Shown here in pieces: positions 44,442 to 53,606 of a stretch of 64,000 nt of DNA. The notes under the pieces are model-generated. The model did no database searches. It saw nothing but the letters and a program-made list of their open reading frames with translations, and was not told the origin of the DNA. Position 1 is the stretch's first letter; each line of letters opens with the position of its first letter. A program made the position numbers and the translations under genes. The DNA lies in the NCBI GenBank assembly GCA_031277685.1, contig JAITLV010000340.1, positions 62,001 to 126,000 of the forward strand, written 5' to 3'. The DNA comes from Sphingobacterium sp. (lineage in GTDB: Bacteria > Bacteroidota > Bacteroidia > Sphingobacteriales > Sphingobacteriaceae).

Positions 44442-45668
44442 TCAGATTAATTGTTTTAAGGCAATCTCATAAGCTCTGGAAGAGAGCTGTGTCCGTTCTG
44501 GAGAAAGATCCCTTATTTTTTTCAAGGCATCAAAAATGACCTTCGAGACATCAGAGAAAATAGCTTCGTCACTCATTTCTATATTGCGCTGCATTAAGTA
44601 AGCAAATACCCTTGCCATGCCACAATTGGCAATAAAATCAGGTATTACGGCAACTTGCTCATCGGCAAACTCCATCACGGGTCCATAAAATATCTCCTGA
44701 TCAGCAAAAGGTACATTCGCACCGGAAGCAATCACTTCAAGCCCATTTTCCATGAGTTGCTGGATTTGATCTTTTGAGACTAAACGTGATGCAGCAGCGG
44801 GTACAAAAATATCCGTTTTCATACTCCATATTTCCCGCTGAATCTGTTCAAAAGATATCAAATCCGACGAATTGAGTTCATTTCCTTTCCGATCTAAGAA
44901 TAATTGAGTGATCTCCGCTTCACTGAAACCAGCTGGATTGATCAAACCACCAGCCCGATCAATAATTCCAACAATTTTCACCCCCAGTTTGGAGAGATAA
45001 AAAGCAGCAGCAGCACCTACATTTCCCCAACCTTGGATAATTGCACGTTTTCCTATACAGTCGCTTCCAAAAAGTTGATAATAGTGACGAATTGATTCGG
45101 AAACACCGTAACCGGTTATCATGTCCGCAACCTTATATTTACGTTTCAAATCCGGACTATATGAGTTATCCTCCAATACTTTGGACACACCATAGCGCAA
45201 CTGTCCTATTTGGTGGATACGGTTACTCTCGTTTACCTTAAAATGTCCATTTAATATACCTTCTTGTGGATGCCATAAGCCATATTCTTCTGTCAATGGA
45301 ATAACATCGTGGATTTCATCTATATTGAGATCCCCTCCGGTACCATAGTAATTTTTCAATAATGGTGTCACGACTTTAAACCAACGATCCAGTACCTCAT
45401 TTTTGCGCGGATCGCGCGGATCAAAATCAATTCCAGATTTGGCACCACCAATTGCAGGACCGGAAACGGTGAACTTCACTTCCATTGTCTTGGCCAGGGA
45501 TTCTACTTCATGCCGATCCAAACCTACCCGCATCCGCGTACCTCCCCCCGCAGCTCCACCTCGCAGCGAATTGATAACAATCCATCCTTTGGCGTCGGTT
45601 TCACTATCTTTCCATTCAAATACAATTTCCGGACTTCTGTGCTCAAAAGCACGCAATAACTCTTTCAT
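44442..45668 (-). CDS. Glu/Leu/Phe/Val dehydrogenase family protein
   Basis: 408 residues from ATG 45668; a GTG 42 bases earlier lies inside the HPPD gene. Features: RGGAAGGGTRMRVG, the catalytic-lysine loop AIGGAKSGIDFDPRDPRK, GTGGDLNIDE, and a C-terminal NAD domain with IIQGWGNVGAAAAFYLSKLG. The family deaminates amino acids to 2-oxoacids with NAD(P). Placed 13 bases after HPPD, it may deaminate aromatic or branched amino acids, or recycle glutamate from transamination; the sequence alone does not settle which. Confidence 0.9.
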   Translation of the reverse strand: MKELLRAFEHRSPEIVFEWKDSETDAKGWIVINSLRGGAAGGGTRMRVGLDRHEVESLAKTMEVKFTVSGPAIGGAKSGIDFDPRDPRKNEVLDRWFKVVTPLLKNYYGTGGDLNIDEIHDVIPLTEEYGLWHPQEGILNGHFKVNESNRIHQIGQLRYGVSKVLEDNSYSPDLKRKYKVADMITGYGVSESIRHYYQLFGSDCIGKRAIIQGWGNVGAAAAFYLSKLGVKIVGIIDRAGGLINPAGFSEAEITQLFLDRKGNELNSSDLISFEQIQREIWSMKTDIFVPAAASRLVSKDQIQQLMENGLEVIASGANVPFADQEIFYGPVMEFADEQVAVIPDFIANCGMARVFAYLMQRNIEMSDEAIFSDVSKVIFDALKKIRDLSPERTQLSSRAYEIALKQLI

Positions 45669-45681
45669 ACCAATAATAACC

Positions 45682-46809
45682 TTATAGATTTCCTCTGCGT
45701 TCCTGTTCACGTTCTATTGCTTCAAAAAGCGCTTTAAAATTTCCGGCACCAAAACTTTGTGCCCCTTTCCGCTGAATAATTTCATAAAATAGCGTCGGCC
45801 GATCTTCAACAGGTTTGGTAAAAATCTGGAGCAAGTAACCTTCTTCATCACGGTCAACCAGAATGCCCAATTCTTGAATAACACGGACTTCTTCATCTAT
45901 CTCACCGACCCTTTCCGGCAGCATGTCATAGTATGCCTCTGGCGGAGCTCCTAAAAACTCCACACCTCTGGATTTAAGTTCCTTTACTGTACGTACAATA
46001 TCCTTCGTGGCCAAAGCCGCATGTTGCACCCCCTCGCCCTCATAAAACTCCAGATACTCTTCGATCTGAGATTTCTTTTTACCTTCAGCAGGCTCGTTGA
46101 TCGGAAATTTCACATAACCGTTCCCATTACTCATCACCTTACTCATCAAAGCCGAATATTCTGTATTAATCTGCTTATCGTCAAAGGATAAGATATTGAC
46201 AAAGCCCATCACATCCTGGTACCATTGTACCGTTTCATTCATTTTATTCCAACCAACATTACCCACACAATGATCAACATAAAGTAAACCAGTCTCTGCA
46301 GGATTATAGTCACTTTTCCATTTTTCGTATCCGGGCATAAAGATGCCCTGGTAATTTTTGCGCTCAACAAATAGGTGCACAGTCTCACCATAAGTATAGA
46401 TTCCGGCGGTCCATACCTCGCCATGTTCATCTTCTATAAGCTGAGGTTCTTGATAAACCCTCGCTCCTCTTTTGGTCGTTTCTTCAAATGATTTTCGGGC
46501 ATCATCAACCCATAGTGCTAATATTTTCACACCATCACCATGTTTTTTGACGTGCTCAGCAATAACATGGTCTGATTTGAGCGCTGTGGTAAGTACCAGA
46601 CGTATTTTATCCTGTTTCAACACATAGGATGCACGGTCCCTTATTCCAGTTTCCGGTCCAGCGTAGGCTTCTGACTGAAACCCGAAGGCTGTTTTGTAAT
46701 AATGTGCTGCCTGCTTGGCATTACCAACATAAAATTCAATGTAATCTGTTCCGTTAATAGGTAGAAAATCTTGCGCTTGGGCAATCTTTTCCGCAAATGT
46801 ATTTGCCAT
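45682..46809 (-). CDS. hppD: 4-Hydroxyphenylpyruvate dioxygenase
   Basis: 375 residues, typical length. Two vicinal-oxygen-chelate domains; the iron triad is His180 (LLYVDHCVGNV), His263 (GVQHAALAT) and Glu343 (RPTLFYEIIQR). The C-terminal GAGNFKALFEAIE matches the lid helix region. It converts 4-hydroxyphenylpyruvate to homogentisate. It is co-directional with hmgA upstream (29-base gap) and the amino acid dehydrogenase downstream, forming a three-gene tyrosine catabolic operon. Confidence 0.97.
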   Translation of the reverse strand: MANTFAEKIAQAQDFLPINGTDYIEFYVGNAKQAAHYYKTAFGFQSEAYAGPETGIRDRASYVLKQDKIRLVLTTALKSDHVIAEHVKKHGDGVKILALWVDDARKSFEETTKRGARVYQEPQLIEDEHGEVWTAGIYTYGETVHLFVERKNYQGIFMPGYEKWKSDYNPAETGLLYVDHCVGNVGWNKMNETVQWYQDVMGFVNILSFDDKQINTEYSALMSKVMSNGNGYVKFPINEPAEGKKKSQIEEYLEFYEGEGVQHAALATKDIVRTVKELKSRGVEFLGAPPEAYYDMLPERVGEIDEEVRVIQELGILVDRDEEGYLLQIFTKPVEDRPTLFYEIIQRKGAQSFGAGNFKALFEAIEREQERRGNL

Positions 46810-46838
46810 AATTTATATAAAGGTTATTCGTATTTGAC

Positions 46839-47996
46839 TTAACTCATCCAGGATTTGAAATAATCCGGATCTTCAATTTTTAGTGCTTCTTCTGTCAACA
46901 TCAAGGGGCGAAAAGGATCAATCATTACAGCAAGTTCCTCGGTTTTAATCTGTCCAATGCTCTTTTCGACTGTACCCGGATGTGGTCCATGCGGAATACC
47001 ACCAGGATGCAAGGTAATCTGTCCTTTTTCAACAGACTTTCGGCTCATAAAATCACCATCAACATAATACAAAACTTCATCCGAATCAACATTGCTATGA
47101 TTATAAGGTGCAGGTATTGATTGCGGATGATAGTCATAAAGCCGCGGACAGAAACTGCACAGGACGAAAGTATCTGTCTCAAATGTCTGATGAACCGGCG
47201 GTGGTTGATGCAATTTCCCTGTAATCGGCATAAAGTCATGAATCGAAAATGCCCAAGGAAAATGATAACCATCCCAACCTATAAAGTCAAAGGGGTGGCT
47301 CCCATAGATATAAGGGTAAATTAGACCCTGTTTCTTGATTTTCACTTCGAAATCACCCAGCTGGTCAAAAGTTTGCAAATCCTGTGGTGTCCGAATATCA
47401 CGTTCGAAAAAAGGTGCATGCTCCATTAACTGACCAAATTCATTCCGGTAACGTTTTGGTGTGCGTACAGGAGAAAATGACTCAACAATAAACAAACGAT
47501 TATCCATTTGATCGAATTCCATTTGGTAAATTGTACCTCTAGGAATAATCAGATAATCGCCATACTTAAAAGGAATGTTTCCATAGCCGGTTTTGAGTTT
47601 CCCGGTTCCTTGATGCACGAAAATAATCTCATCAGCCTGACTGTTTTTATAAAAATAATCCGTCATGGATTTGCGGGGTGCAGCCAAAGAAATATGTAAA
47701 TCCTGATTCACTAAAACTGGTGTCCGACTTTCCAGATAATCATCTTTGGGCTGAACCTGAAATCCCTTTAAACTGGTATGCTTCAGATGTTTTTCGCGGG
47801 CAATCTTTGGGGCGACATCATGAGGTTCCTGAATCTGCTTGACCAGTGTTGGTGGATGGCAATGGTACACGAGCGAATAAAGGCTAGAAAATCCATGCGT
47901 AGAAACGAGTTCCTCTGCATAAAGTGAATTGTCGGGCTTTCTAAAGACAGTATGTCGCTGTGTTGGAATTTGCCCTTGTTTAACATAAAATGGCAT
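46839..47996 (-). CDS. hmgA: Homogentisate 1,2-dioxygenase
   Basis: 385 residues, the shorter Bacteroidota form. Cupin fold with the likely iron ligands His300 and Glu307 (PYNHSNVDSDEVLYYVDGDF) and His336 (GGIPHGPHPG). It opens the homogentisate ring to maleylacetoacetate. First gene of the leftward operon hmgA-hppD-dehydrogenase. A promoter and an overlapping palindrome lie 46-97 bases upstream. Confidence 0.93.
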   Translation of the reverse strand: MPFYVKQGQIPTQRHTVFRKPDNSLYAEELVSTHGFSSLYSLVYHCHPPTLVKQIQEPHDVAPKIAREKHLKHTSLKGFQVQPKDDYLESRTPVLVNQDLHISLAAPRKSMTDYFYKNSQADEIIFVHQGTGKLKTGYGNIPFKYGDYLIIPRGTIYQMEFDQMDNRLFIVESFSPVRTPKRYRNEFGQLMEHAPFFERDIRTPQDLQTFDQLGDFEVKIKKQGLIYPYIYGSHPFDFIGWDGYHFPWAFSIHDFMPITGKLHQPPPVHQTFETDTFVLCSFCPRLYDYHPQSIPAPYNHSNVDSDEVLYYVDGDFMSRKSVEKGQITLHPGGIPHGPHPGTVEKSIGQIKTEELAVMIDPFRPLMLTEEALKIEDPDYFKSWMS

Positions 47997-48041
47997 AATT
48001 CTACGATTTAAAACGGTTATAAAAATAAGTGGATATCAACA

Positions 48042-48064
48042 TTGCCAATGGAATCTATTGGCAA
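48042..48064. promoter_or_regulatory. Palindromic operator candidate at the hmgA promoter
   Basis: TTGCCAAT-N7-ATTGGCAA is a perfect 8-bp inverted repeat. Its right arm overlaps the hmgA -7 box (48062-48068), so a bound protein would block initiation. No regulator gene adjoins. Confidence 0.55.
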
Positions 48065-48093
48065 AATATTCGAAGGGATTAGTATTGGGCAAA
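48062..48093 (-). promoter_or_regulatory. hmgA promoter candidate
   Basis: On the minus strand TTTG (48093-48090) and, 21 bases later, TATTTTG (48068-48062) approximate the Bacteroidota -33 and -7 boxes; the -7 box is one base short of TAnnTTTG. Confidence 0.45.
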
Positions 48094-48259
48094 AATGATA
48101 TCGGCTATGATCGCTTTGTTAAAAGCAACATAGGGAATGGATGTCGCAAAGCGATGTATTCCACGATTGATCATTTTTACAAGTTTATAATGCTTTAATA
48201 AAGGTAGGAATATTTTTTTATTTTCAAGGAAAGAAATATCTTTTTCAAAACTTATACAA

Positions 48260-48267
48260 TATATTTG
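48260..48267 (+). promoter_or_regulatory. -7 box of the FAH-family gene
   Basis: TATATTTG is an exact TAnnTTTG match 42 bases before the ATG; no clear -33 TTTG is seen at the expected distance. Confidence 0.5.
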
Positions 48268-48308
48268 TGTCGCATTCAGACATTGAATAACCAATAGAAT
48301 ATTCCGAT

Positions 48309-49283
48309 ATGAGAATTGTTACATGCAGGAAAAATGATCAGGACCAATTAAGTATTCTTATCGATGACCGGATATATGCCTGCTCAGATATAGATCCTTC
48401 GCTACCCATCCATATGGCAGATCTGCTCCAAGGTGGGAATCAAGCTATGGATTGCTTAAAACACTATCATGATGCTTTACGTCAGGGCGTCATTACCAGA
48501 CCCTATTTTTTAGTACAAGATAGCCAACTTATAGCACCGGTACCCCATCCCACATCGGTACGTGATGCCTATGCTTTTCGGCAGCACGTAGCGACATCAA
48601 GACGGAACCGAGGACTGGATATGATTCCTGAATTTGATGAGTTTCCGGTTTTCTACTTCTCCAACCACCAGGCCATACAGGGGCCAGGCCCCATACAGTG
48701 TATGCCCTTACACCTTGAACAACTGGATTTTGAGCTTGAAGTGGCCATCGTAATCAATAAAACGGGTATCAATATTCCTGCATCCCAGGCTGACGAATAT
48801 ATTGCAGGATACATGATCATGAATGATTTTAGCGCGCGAAAACTTCAAATGGAGGAAATGAAATTAAGCTTGGGTCCCGCCAAAGGAAAAGACTTTGCCA
48901 CGGCTATTGGACCATGGTTGGTTACAAAAGACGAATTGGAATCTTATAAAATCGATCCCACGGCGAATCATATTGGTGACAAATACAATCTCGAAATGAT
49001 ATGCCGTGTCAATGGCAGACAAGTTTCTGCAGGTAATTTTTCGGCTATGCACTGGACATTTGCCGAAATCATCGAACGCGCCTCTTATGGTGTCCGTCTT
49101 TTCCCGGGTGATGTCATCGGCTCAGGAACAGTTGGAACGGGTTGCTTTCTAGAGCTTAATGGTACAGGACGGATTGAAAACCCTACACATCAAGATCAAT
49201 GGCTACAACCTGGCGATGAAATCGAACTGGAAGTGACGGGTCTAGGTAAACTTGCTAATTCCATTGTATTACACCACCAATAA
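48309..49283 (+). CDS. Fumarylacetoacetate hydrolase family protein
   Basis: 324 residues. FAH C-terminal domain with the metal-binding Glu-x-Glu in LDFELEVAIVINKTG, then YMIMNDFSARKLQ, GPAKGKDFATAIGPWLV and LFPGDVIGSGTVGTG. The RDAYAFRQHV segment supplies the catalytic His region. It probably performs the last step of homogentisate breakdown (fumarylacetoacetate to fumarate and acetoacetate), as it is divergent from hmgA. No maleylacetoacetate isomerase is in the window. Confidence 0.9.
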   Translation: MRIVTCRKNDQDQLSILIDDRIYACSDIDPSLPIHMADLLQGGNQAMDCLKHYHDALRQGVITRPYFLVQDSQLIAPVPHPTSVRDAYAFRQHVATSRRNRGLDMIPEFDEFPVFYFSNHQAIQGPGPIQCMPLHLEQLDFELEVAIVINKTGINIPASQADEYIAGYMIMNDFSARKLQMEEMKLSLGPAKGKDFATAIGPWLVTKDELESYKIDPTANHIGDKYNLEMICRVNGRQVSAGNFSAMHWTFAEIIERASYGVRLFPGDVIGSGTVGTGCFLELNGTGRIENPTHQDQWLQPGDEIELEVTGLGKLANSIVLHHQ

Positions 49284-49300
49284 ATAAATCAATTATTAAA

Positions 49301-50203
49301 ATGAACTCTTTTCGTTACGATACCGTTACTTTTGAATCTACTGCCGATAAAGCCATTATTGACAATTTAATCAAATACGCGGTGGCTCCTCGCCCCATCT
49401 GTTTTGCTAGTACCATAGATAAGGATGGCAATGTCAACCTGAGTCCTTTCAGTTACTTCAACCTGATGTCACACCAGCCGCCCATATGTGTTTTCTCGCC
49501 TTTGCGCCGTATGCGTGATGGAAGTACCAAACATACATTGGATAATATTCAGGAAGTGAATGAAGTGGTCATCAATATCGTTAACTTCGCAATGGTACAA
49601 CAGCAATCGCTGGCGAGTACCGAATATGCTAAGGAAATAAACGAATTTGATAAATCCGGGTTTACCCCAATTCCATCACTACATGTACGTCCACCCAGGG
49701 TAGCGGAATCCCCAGTTCAACTGGAGTGCCGTGTAAAAGAAGTAATTGCTTTGAGCGATGAACCTGGAGCAGGAAATCTCGTCATTGCCGAAGTCCTGTA
49801 TATGCATGTGCACAAAGAACTATTGCACAGCAACAATACGATAAAACAAGAGGAGCTCGATTTGGTTGCCCGTCTCGGTGGTGATTGGTACTGTCGTGTC
49901 ACCAATGATAACCTCTTTATTGTTCCAAAACCGCTCCGTAGTCTCGGTATTGGTGTAGATCGGCTGCCCGAACACATTCGTCTATCCAAAGTGCTCACCG
50001 GAAACCATCTCGGCCTACTGGCCAATGTAGAATCTTTGCCAATATTAAAAGAAACCTCCCTCGATGATAAGTACTTAAACTATCTTCGGCTTAACTTAGC
50101 CCCCGGCTCGCCACAACTGACTCAAAAAGTACATGAGTATGCTGCCCAATTATTGGATACGGAACAATTGGACCGAGCCTGGCAAGTATTATTAGGCTTA
50201 TAA
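49301..50203 (+). CDS. Flavin reductase-like FMN-binding split-barrel protein
   Basis: 300 residues. The split barrel begins at KYAVAPRPICFASTIDKDGN and continues NLSPFSYFNLMSHQPPI and NEVVINIVN, the FMN-binding set of the flavin reductase/DIM6 family. A C-terminal helical part of about 110 residues is beyond the usual domain. It follows the FAH-family gene by 17 bases. A role in tyrosine breakdown is implied only by position; it may act on a reactive intermediate or supply reduced flavin. Confidence 0.85.
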   Translation: MNSFRYDTVTFESTADKAIIDNLIKYAVAPRPICFASTIDKDGNVNLSPFSYFNLMSHQPPICVFSPLRRMRDGSTKHTLDNIQEVNEVVINIVNFAMVQQQSLASTEYAKEINEFDKSGFTPIPSLHVRPPRVAESPVQLECRVKEVIALSDEPGAGNLVIAEVLYMHVHKELLHSNNTIKQEELDLVARLGGDWYCRVTNDNLFIVPKPLRSLGIGVDRLPEHIRLSKVLTGNHLGLLANVESLPILKETSLDDKYLNYLRLNLAPGSPQLTQKVHEYAAQLLDTEQLDRAWQVLLGL

Positions 50204-50241
50204 AAAGCATGCGATATGACCGCATATTGAAGCAAAATAGG

Positions 50242-50269
50242 GAAGCATAGGATTTATCAGCTATGCTTC
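50242..50269 (+). terminator. Terminator of the FAH/flavin reductase operon
   Basis: GAAGCATAG (50242-50250) pairs with CTATGCTTC (50261-50269), followed by TTTTT. The right arm covers the stop codon of the convergent oxidoreductase gene. Confidence 0.75.
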
Positions 50270-51889
50270 TTTTTCGTCAATACCAGCAACCACTTGATCC
50301 GCTGCTGTTATTCCCTGATAAAACGCTTCTTCAAAAATAGAAATGCCACTTAAGTCAGAATGTGCAAAATAGACTTTACCTGCAATAGGTTTTGTCAGCT
50401 CAGCACGTGCATCATCCGAGAGAAAACCACGGACTGGACTAATCATACCATGTCCATGCCGAAAAATTGTCATGCTGATTACTTCCTTTTCTATTCCATA
50501 ATGTGCCTTCTCAAGATCTTCCAGAATAAAGTCCCGCCATTGTTGATCTGTCCAGGTATATAACTGCTTTCGATTCTTGCTGAGATCCCCATCCCCTAGA
50601 CTGTGATAATAGGTAATCACAAAAGGACTTTGCAACTGCTTTAGACTTTGATGCTGATCATAAACATATCCGAGCCCCTTCCCTTTGTAAATAATATTTT
50701 CCCAGGAAAGTGATACACCATCAGCAAAAGTGAAACGGTGCAATACAATTGTCGCCACAATCCAGGGTGCATAATGAAATTTTTTTGTTAATGCCGCACG
50801 ATCTGGCAATAGATACTGATTGACAAACTGGGGACAGCAATTGATCAGCTTTTTGGCTCTAATCGTCTTTGACAATTTCGCCTGATCATCAAAAACAGCT
50901 ACTTCAACAGCATCGGCCCCTATATGTATCTGATACGCCAAATGTCGGTTCAGCACCTTGCCATCCGCATATTTTTTTAAATGACTGACCAATCGACCAT
51001 TTCCTTCCTGCCAGGTGAGCACCAAATCCTGATAGACCGCCCAATCGTGCTTACGGCTTGCAAAATAATGTATCCCCGCAAAGGCAGAGGTATCCGCTAT
51101 ACCCGTCCCATAATCATCCCGGCAGCAATAATTTACATAATTATAGATCGGTTCCGTCTGATAGTCCTCCGATTCCATCCATGAGCGCATCGTGAGCCCA
51201 TCAAACCTTTTGAGATCAGCCGACTGTGAAGCATGACGCATCGGAATATCAAAAACATACTTTCTATCAGTACCTTTCAATTGTTTAAACTGTTCCATTT
51301 GCTTCAAAAAACGCTCCATCTCCGCTGCCTCCTGCTGAGATAGCCCATAACTGGGAATAATTCCCTCCTGCCAGATATTCCGGATAAACAGCCGCTCCTG
51401 CGGCGCAAATGATAATTGCTCCTCATCAAATAAGGGAACGCCTTCCTTCGTCCAACCGATGATAATTTTCAACTCTTCCAGAAGTGCAAGTAACTCCACA
51501 TTGGATGCATTTGGGATAGGGAGATAATGTGCTCCCAATGGATAACTACTGTAATCGTTCTTGCCACTGCGGGCGTTTCCCCCAACCTCAGATTCCATAT
51601 CCAATAGTAAAAAATCATTTCTTCCCTTTTTTTGCAGCCGATAAGCAGCAGACAATCCTGTTATCCCACCACCGAGGATCAGAATGGGGACTTCGATAAC
51701 CTCTGTGGGTTTGGGAAAATCCGGAAATCGCAAACGATGTCCCAGAATATGATCTGTCCCTGTTAACCGCAGAAAAATATGGTTTGCTTTTTTCTTGCAA
51801 GCCTGAATAAATTGAAGTCCAATAGCCCCCAAAATTGCGAGCTTGAGAAATCCACGTCTGGATTGCTTAAATTTTACTCCATTCTTCAT
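50261..51889 (-). CDS. FAD-dependent amine oxidase-like protein with Tat-type lipoprotein leader
   Basis: 542 residues from ATG 51889. The N-terminus has S-R-R-G-F-L-K, a Tat twin-arginine motif, then a hydrophobic stretch ending in the lipobox FIQAC, so it may be exported folded and lipidated. The FAD loop ILILGGGITGLSAAYRL (about 66-82) and SEVGGNAR-like (ESEVGGNARS) follow; the C-terminal part has GKVYFAHSDLSGISIFEEAF, the flavin-contact end of amine oxidoreductases. It overlaps the spermidine synthase-like gene by 23 bases and ends the polyamine operon, suggesting oxidation of a polyamine or its product outside the cytoplasm. Confidence 0.85.
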   Translation of the reverse strand: MKNGVKFKQSRRGFLKLAILGAIGLQFIQACKKKANHIFLRLTGTDHILGHRLRFPDFPKPTEVIEVPILILGGGITGLSAAYRLQKKGRNDFLLLDMESEVGGNARSGKNDYSSYPLGAHYLPIPNASNVELLALLEELKIIIGWTKEGVPLFDEEQLSFAPQERLFIRNIWQEGIIPSYGLSQQEAAEMERFLKQMEQFKQLKGTDRKYVFDIPMRHASQSADLKRFDGLTMRSWMESEDYQTEPIYNYVNYCCRDDYGTGIADTSAFAGIHYFASRKHDWAVYQDLVLTWQEGNGRLVSHLKKYADGKVLNRHLAYQIHIGADAVEVAVFDDQAKLSKTIRAKKLINCCPQFVNQYLLPDRAALTKKFHYAPWIVATIVLHRFTFADGVSLSWENIIYKGKGLGYVYDQHQSLKQLQSPFVITYYHSLGDGDLSKNRKQLYTWTDQQWRDFILEDLEKAHYGIEKEVISMTIFRHGHGMISPVRGFLSDDARAELTKPIAGKVYFAHSDLSGISIFEEAFYQGITAADQVVAGIDEKEA

Positions 51890-53381
51890 CAAAATACCGC
51901 ACTAAAATTTGATTATCCAAACGGTTTATCTCCACATGATCAGCCCGCATATCTGCAGGAAAGTCAGTCAATTCGCTAAAATGATAATTATAATACCGCA
52001 GCTTCTCCACCCGACGGACAATATGCTTAAAATGCTGTGTCATATCAGCTGAAAACAGACAAAAGCCCCATTCGCCAAAGGAAGGCACATAGGTATGATA
52101 GGCTATTGTATTCGGGAAAATCGAACCGACTGTCTCGTGGATACACCAATAGGATTTGGGCGCAAAATAAGGTGAAGTCGTCTGTACTGCAACCATGGTA
52201 TAAGGAGTCATGAGTGGAGACAGACTTTTGTAGAAGCTTGTACTATAGAGTTTCCCCAAACTATAGTTTGAGGGATCGGGAAAATCTATGATCATCACAT
52301 CATATTTTCCCTTTGCGGATTTTGCCCAGATAAAAGCATCTTGGTTGATCACCTTTACTCTCGGATCTTTTAGTGAGCCCTTATTATAATTGACCAATAA
52401 CTCATTGGTCTGAAATAGCCTAGTCATTCCCTCATCCAGATCCACCAAAGTAACCTGTTTTACACCAGGATATTTCAGTATCTCCCGGACAGCAAGTCCA
52501 TCTCCGCCACCAAAAACCAAAACGTTCGATACATCCTTGGCCATTGACATGGCTGGATGCACCAAAACTTCATGATACCGGTATTCATCTTTGGTATTGA
52601 ACTGTAAGTTATTATTCAAAAACAGCTGATATTCACCTTTGCTCTCTGTCAGCACAATGCGCTGGTAAGGGGTGGAATGTTTATAGACAATATTATTCCC
52701 ATATAATTGGCTTTCGGAATATTTAAGCAAATCATCCGAATAAAAAAACACAACTGAAAGCAATCCCAAACAAGCGATCGATTTTGCTTTTATCCAGTTG
52801 GGGTTTTTAAGTCTTTTAGCCAAATAAAACGATAGAAACACACCTACCAAAATATTGATGATCCCGAAAAACAAGGATGTCCCCATGACTCCAAGCTTTG
52901 GGATCAACAGAATAGGGAACAGTACCGAAGCAATCAATGCGCCAATATAGTCAAAGGCAAATACATTGGAAACCAAATCCCTAAACTGAATTCTATCCTT
53001 TAGAATATTCATCAACAGGGGGATCTCCATACCACAGAGACAACCTGTCAGAAAAACAAAGAAATAAAGTACAAATTGGAAGTGTTCGACCTGCTGGAAC
53101 AGTAAAAATAATATGACGGAACTACAGCCTCCAATCAGCCCAATCAACAGTTCAATATCAATAAAACGATCAAAAAGATTTTTAGTGATATATTTCGCTA
53201 AAAACGACCCCACCCCCATCGAGAATAGATAGGTACCAATAATAAATGAAAACTGTTTGACGGAATCGCCCAACAGATAACTCGCCAAGGCCCCTGCAAC
53301 TAATTCATATATCAGTCCACAAGTAGCAATGACAAATACCGCAAATAAGAGAAAAATGGGCAGATTGCTCTTTTTACCCAT
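51867..53381 (-). CDS. Membrane-fused spermidine synthase-like protein
   Basis: 504 residues. About seven membrane segments fill residues 8-220, with GLIYELVAGALASYLLG and FFVFLTGCLCGMEIPLLMNI as typical phrases. The C-terminal aminopropyltransferase domain has VLVFGGGDGLAVREILKYPG, V-T-L-V-D-L-D-E, VINQDAFIW and VMIIDFPDPSNYSLGKLYS, the decarboxylated-SAM and polyamine sites. It should make spermidine or a related polyamine at the membrane, using the product of the SpeD gene in the same operon. It overlaps the DUF350 gene by 8 bases. Confidence 0.9.
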   Translation of the reverse strand: MGKKSNLPIFLLFAVFVIATCGLIYELVAGALASYLLGDSVKQFSFIIGTYLFSMGVGSFLAKYITKNLFDRFIDIELLIGLIGGCSSVILFLLFQQVEHFQFVLYFFVFLTGCLCGMEIPLLMNILKDRIQFRDLVSNVFAFDYIGALIASVLFPILLIPKLGVMGTSLFFGIINILVGVFLSFYLAKRLKNPNWIKAKSIACLGLLSVVFFYSDDLLKYSESQLYGNNIVYKHSTPYQRIVLTESKGEYQLFLNNNLQFNTKDEYRYHEVLVHPAMSMAKDVSNVLVFGGGDGLAVREILKYPGVKQVTLVDLDEGMTRLFQTNELLVNYNKGSLKDPRVKVINQDAFIWAKSAKGKYDVMIIDFPDPSNYSLGKLYSTSFYKSLSPLMTPYTMVAVQTTSPYFAPKSYWCIHETVGSIFPNTIAYHTYVPSFGEWGFCLFSADMTQHFKHIVRRVEKLRYYNYHFSELTDFPADMRADHVEINRLDNQILVRYFDEEWSKI

Positions 53382-53592
53382 GTATTGCCGCCGCTATGAT
53401 GATCGAGATTCCCAATATAAAAGCCGCAAAAACAATAGCCAGTGCCATATTTTTATTTTGTACAATCTCTTGCCAAGACTTTTCCGGCGTCAGCCGCTCA
53501 ATAAGCCAGTAAGCAAATAATAAGACAGCAATCCCAATAATGGAGTAAATCAACGATGCCGCAATTCCTTTATAAAATAATTCGTAATTCAT
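53374..53592 (-). CDS. DUF350 small membrane protein
   Basis: 72 residues with two membrane helices (about 10-30 and 48-69), the minimal DUF350 unit (family members elsewhere have one to several such units). The family is found next to polyamine and stress genes in bacteria (e.g. E. coli yjfL in the yjfIJKLM group). Its biochemical role is unknown. It lies 14 bases after the DUF4178 gene and overlaps the next gene by 8. Confidence 0.85.
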   Translation of the reverse strand: MNYELFYKGIAASLIYSIIGIAVLLFAYWLIERLTPEKSWQEIVQNKNMALAIVFAAFILGISIIIAAAIHG

Positions 53593-53606
53593 TTTTATAT
53601 CAATTT

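Larger units (their letters stand above)
47997..48308. other. Divergent control region between hmgA and the FAH-family gene
   Basis: 312 bases with promoters facing both ways and a palindrome over the hmgA promoter (separate entries). A 71-codon minus-strand frame at 48079-48294 covers the promoters and is not a credible gene. Confidence 0.65.

Noticed and set aside
48079..48294. 71-codon minus-strand frame between hmgA and the FAH-family gene
   Set aside because: It covers the hmgA promoter elements and upstream DNA, has no recognisable domain or codon pattern, and ends just before the promoter palindrome.
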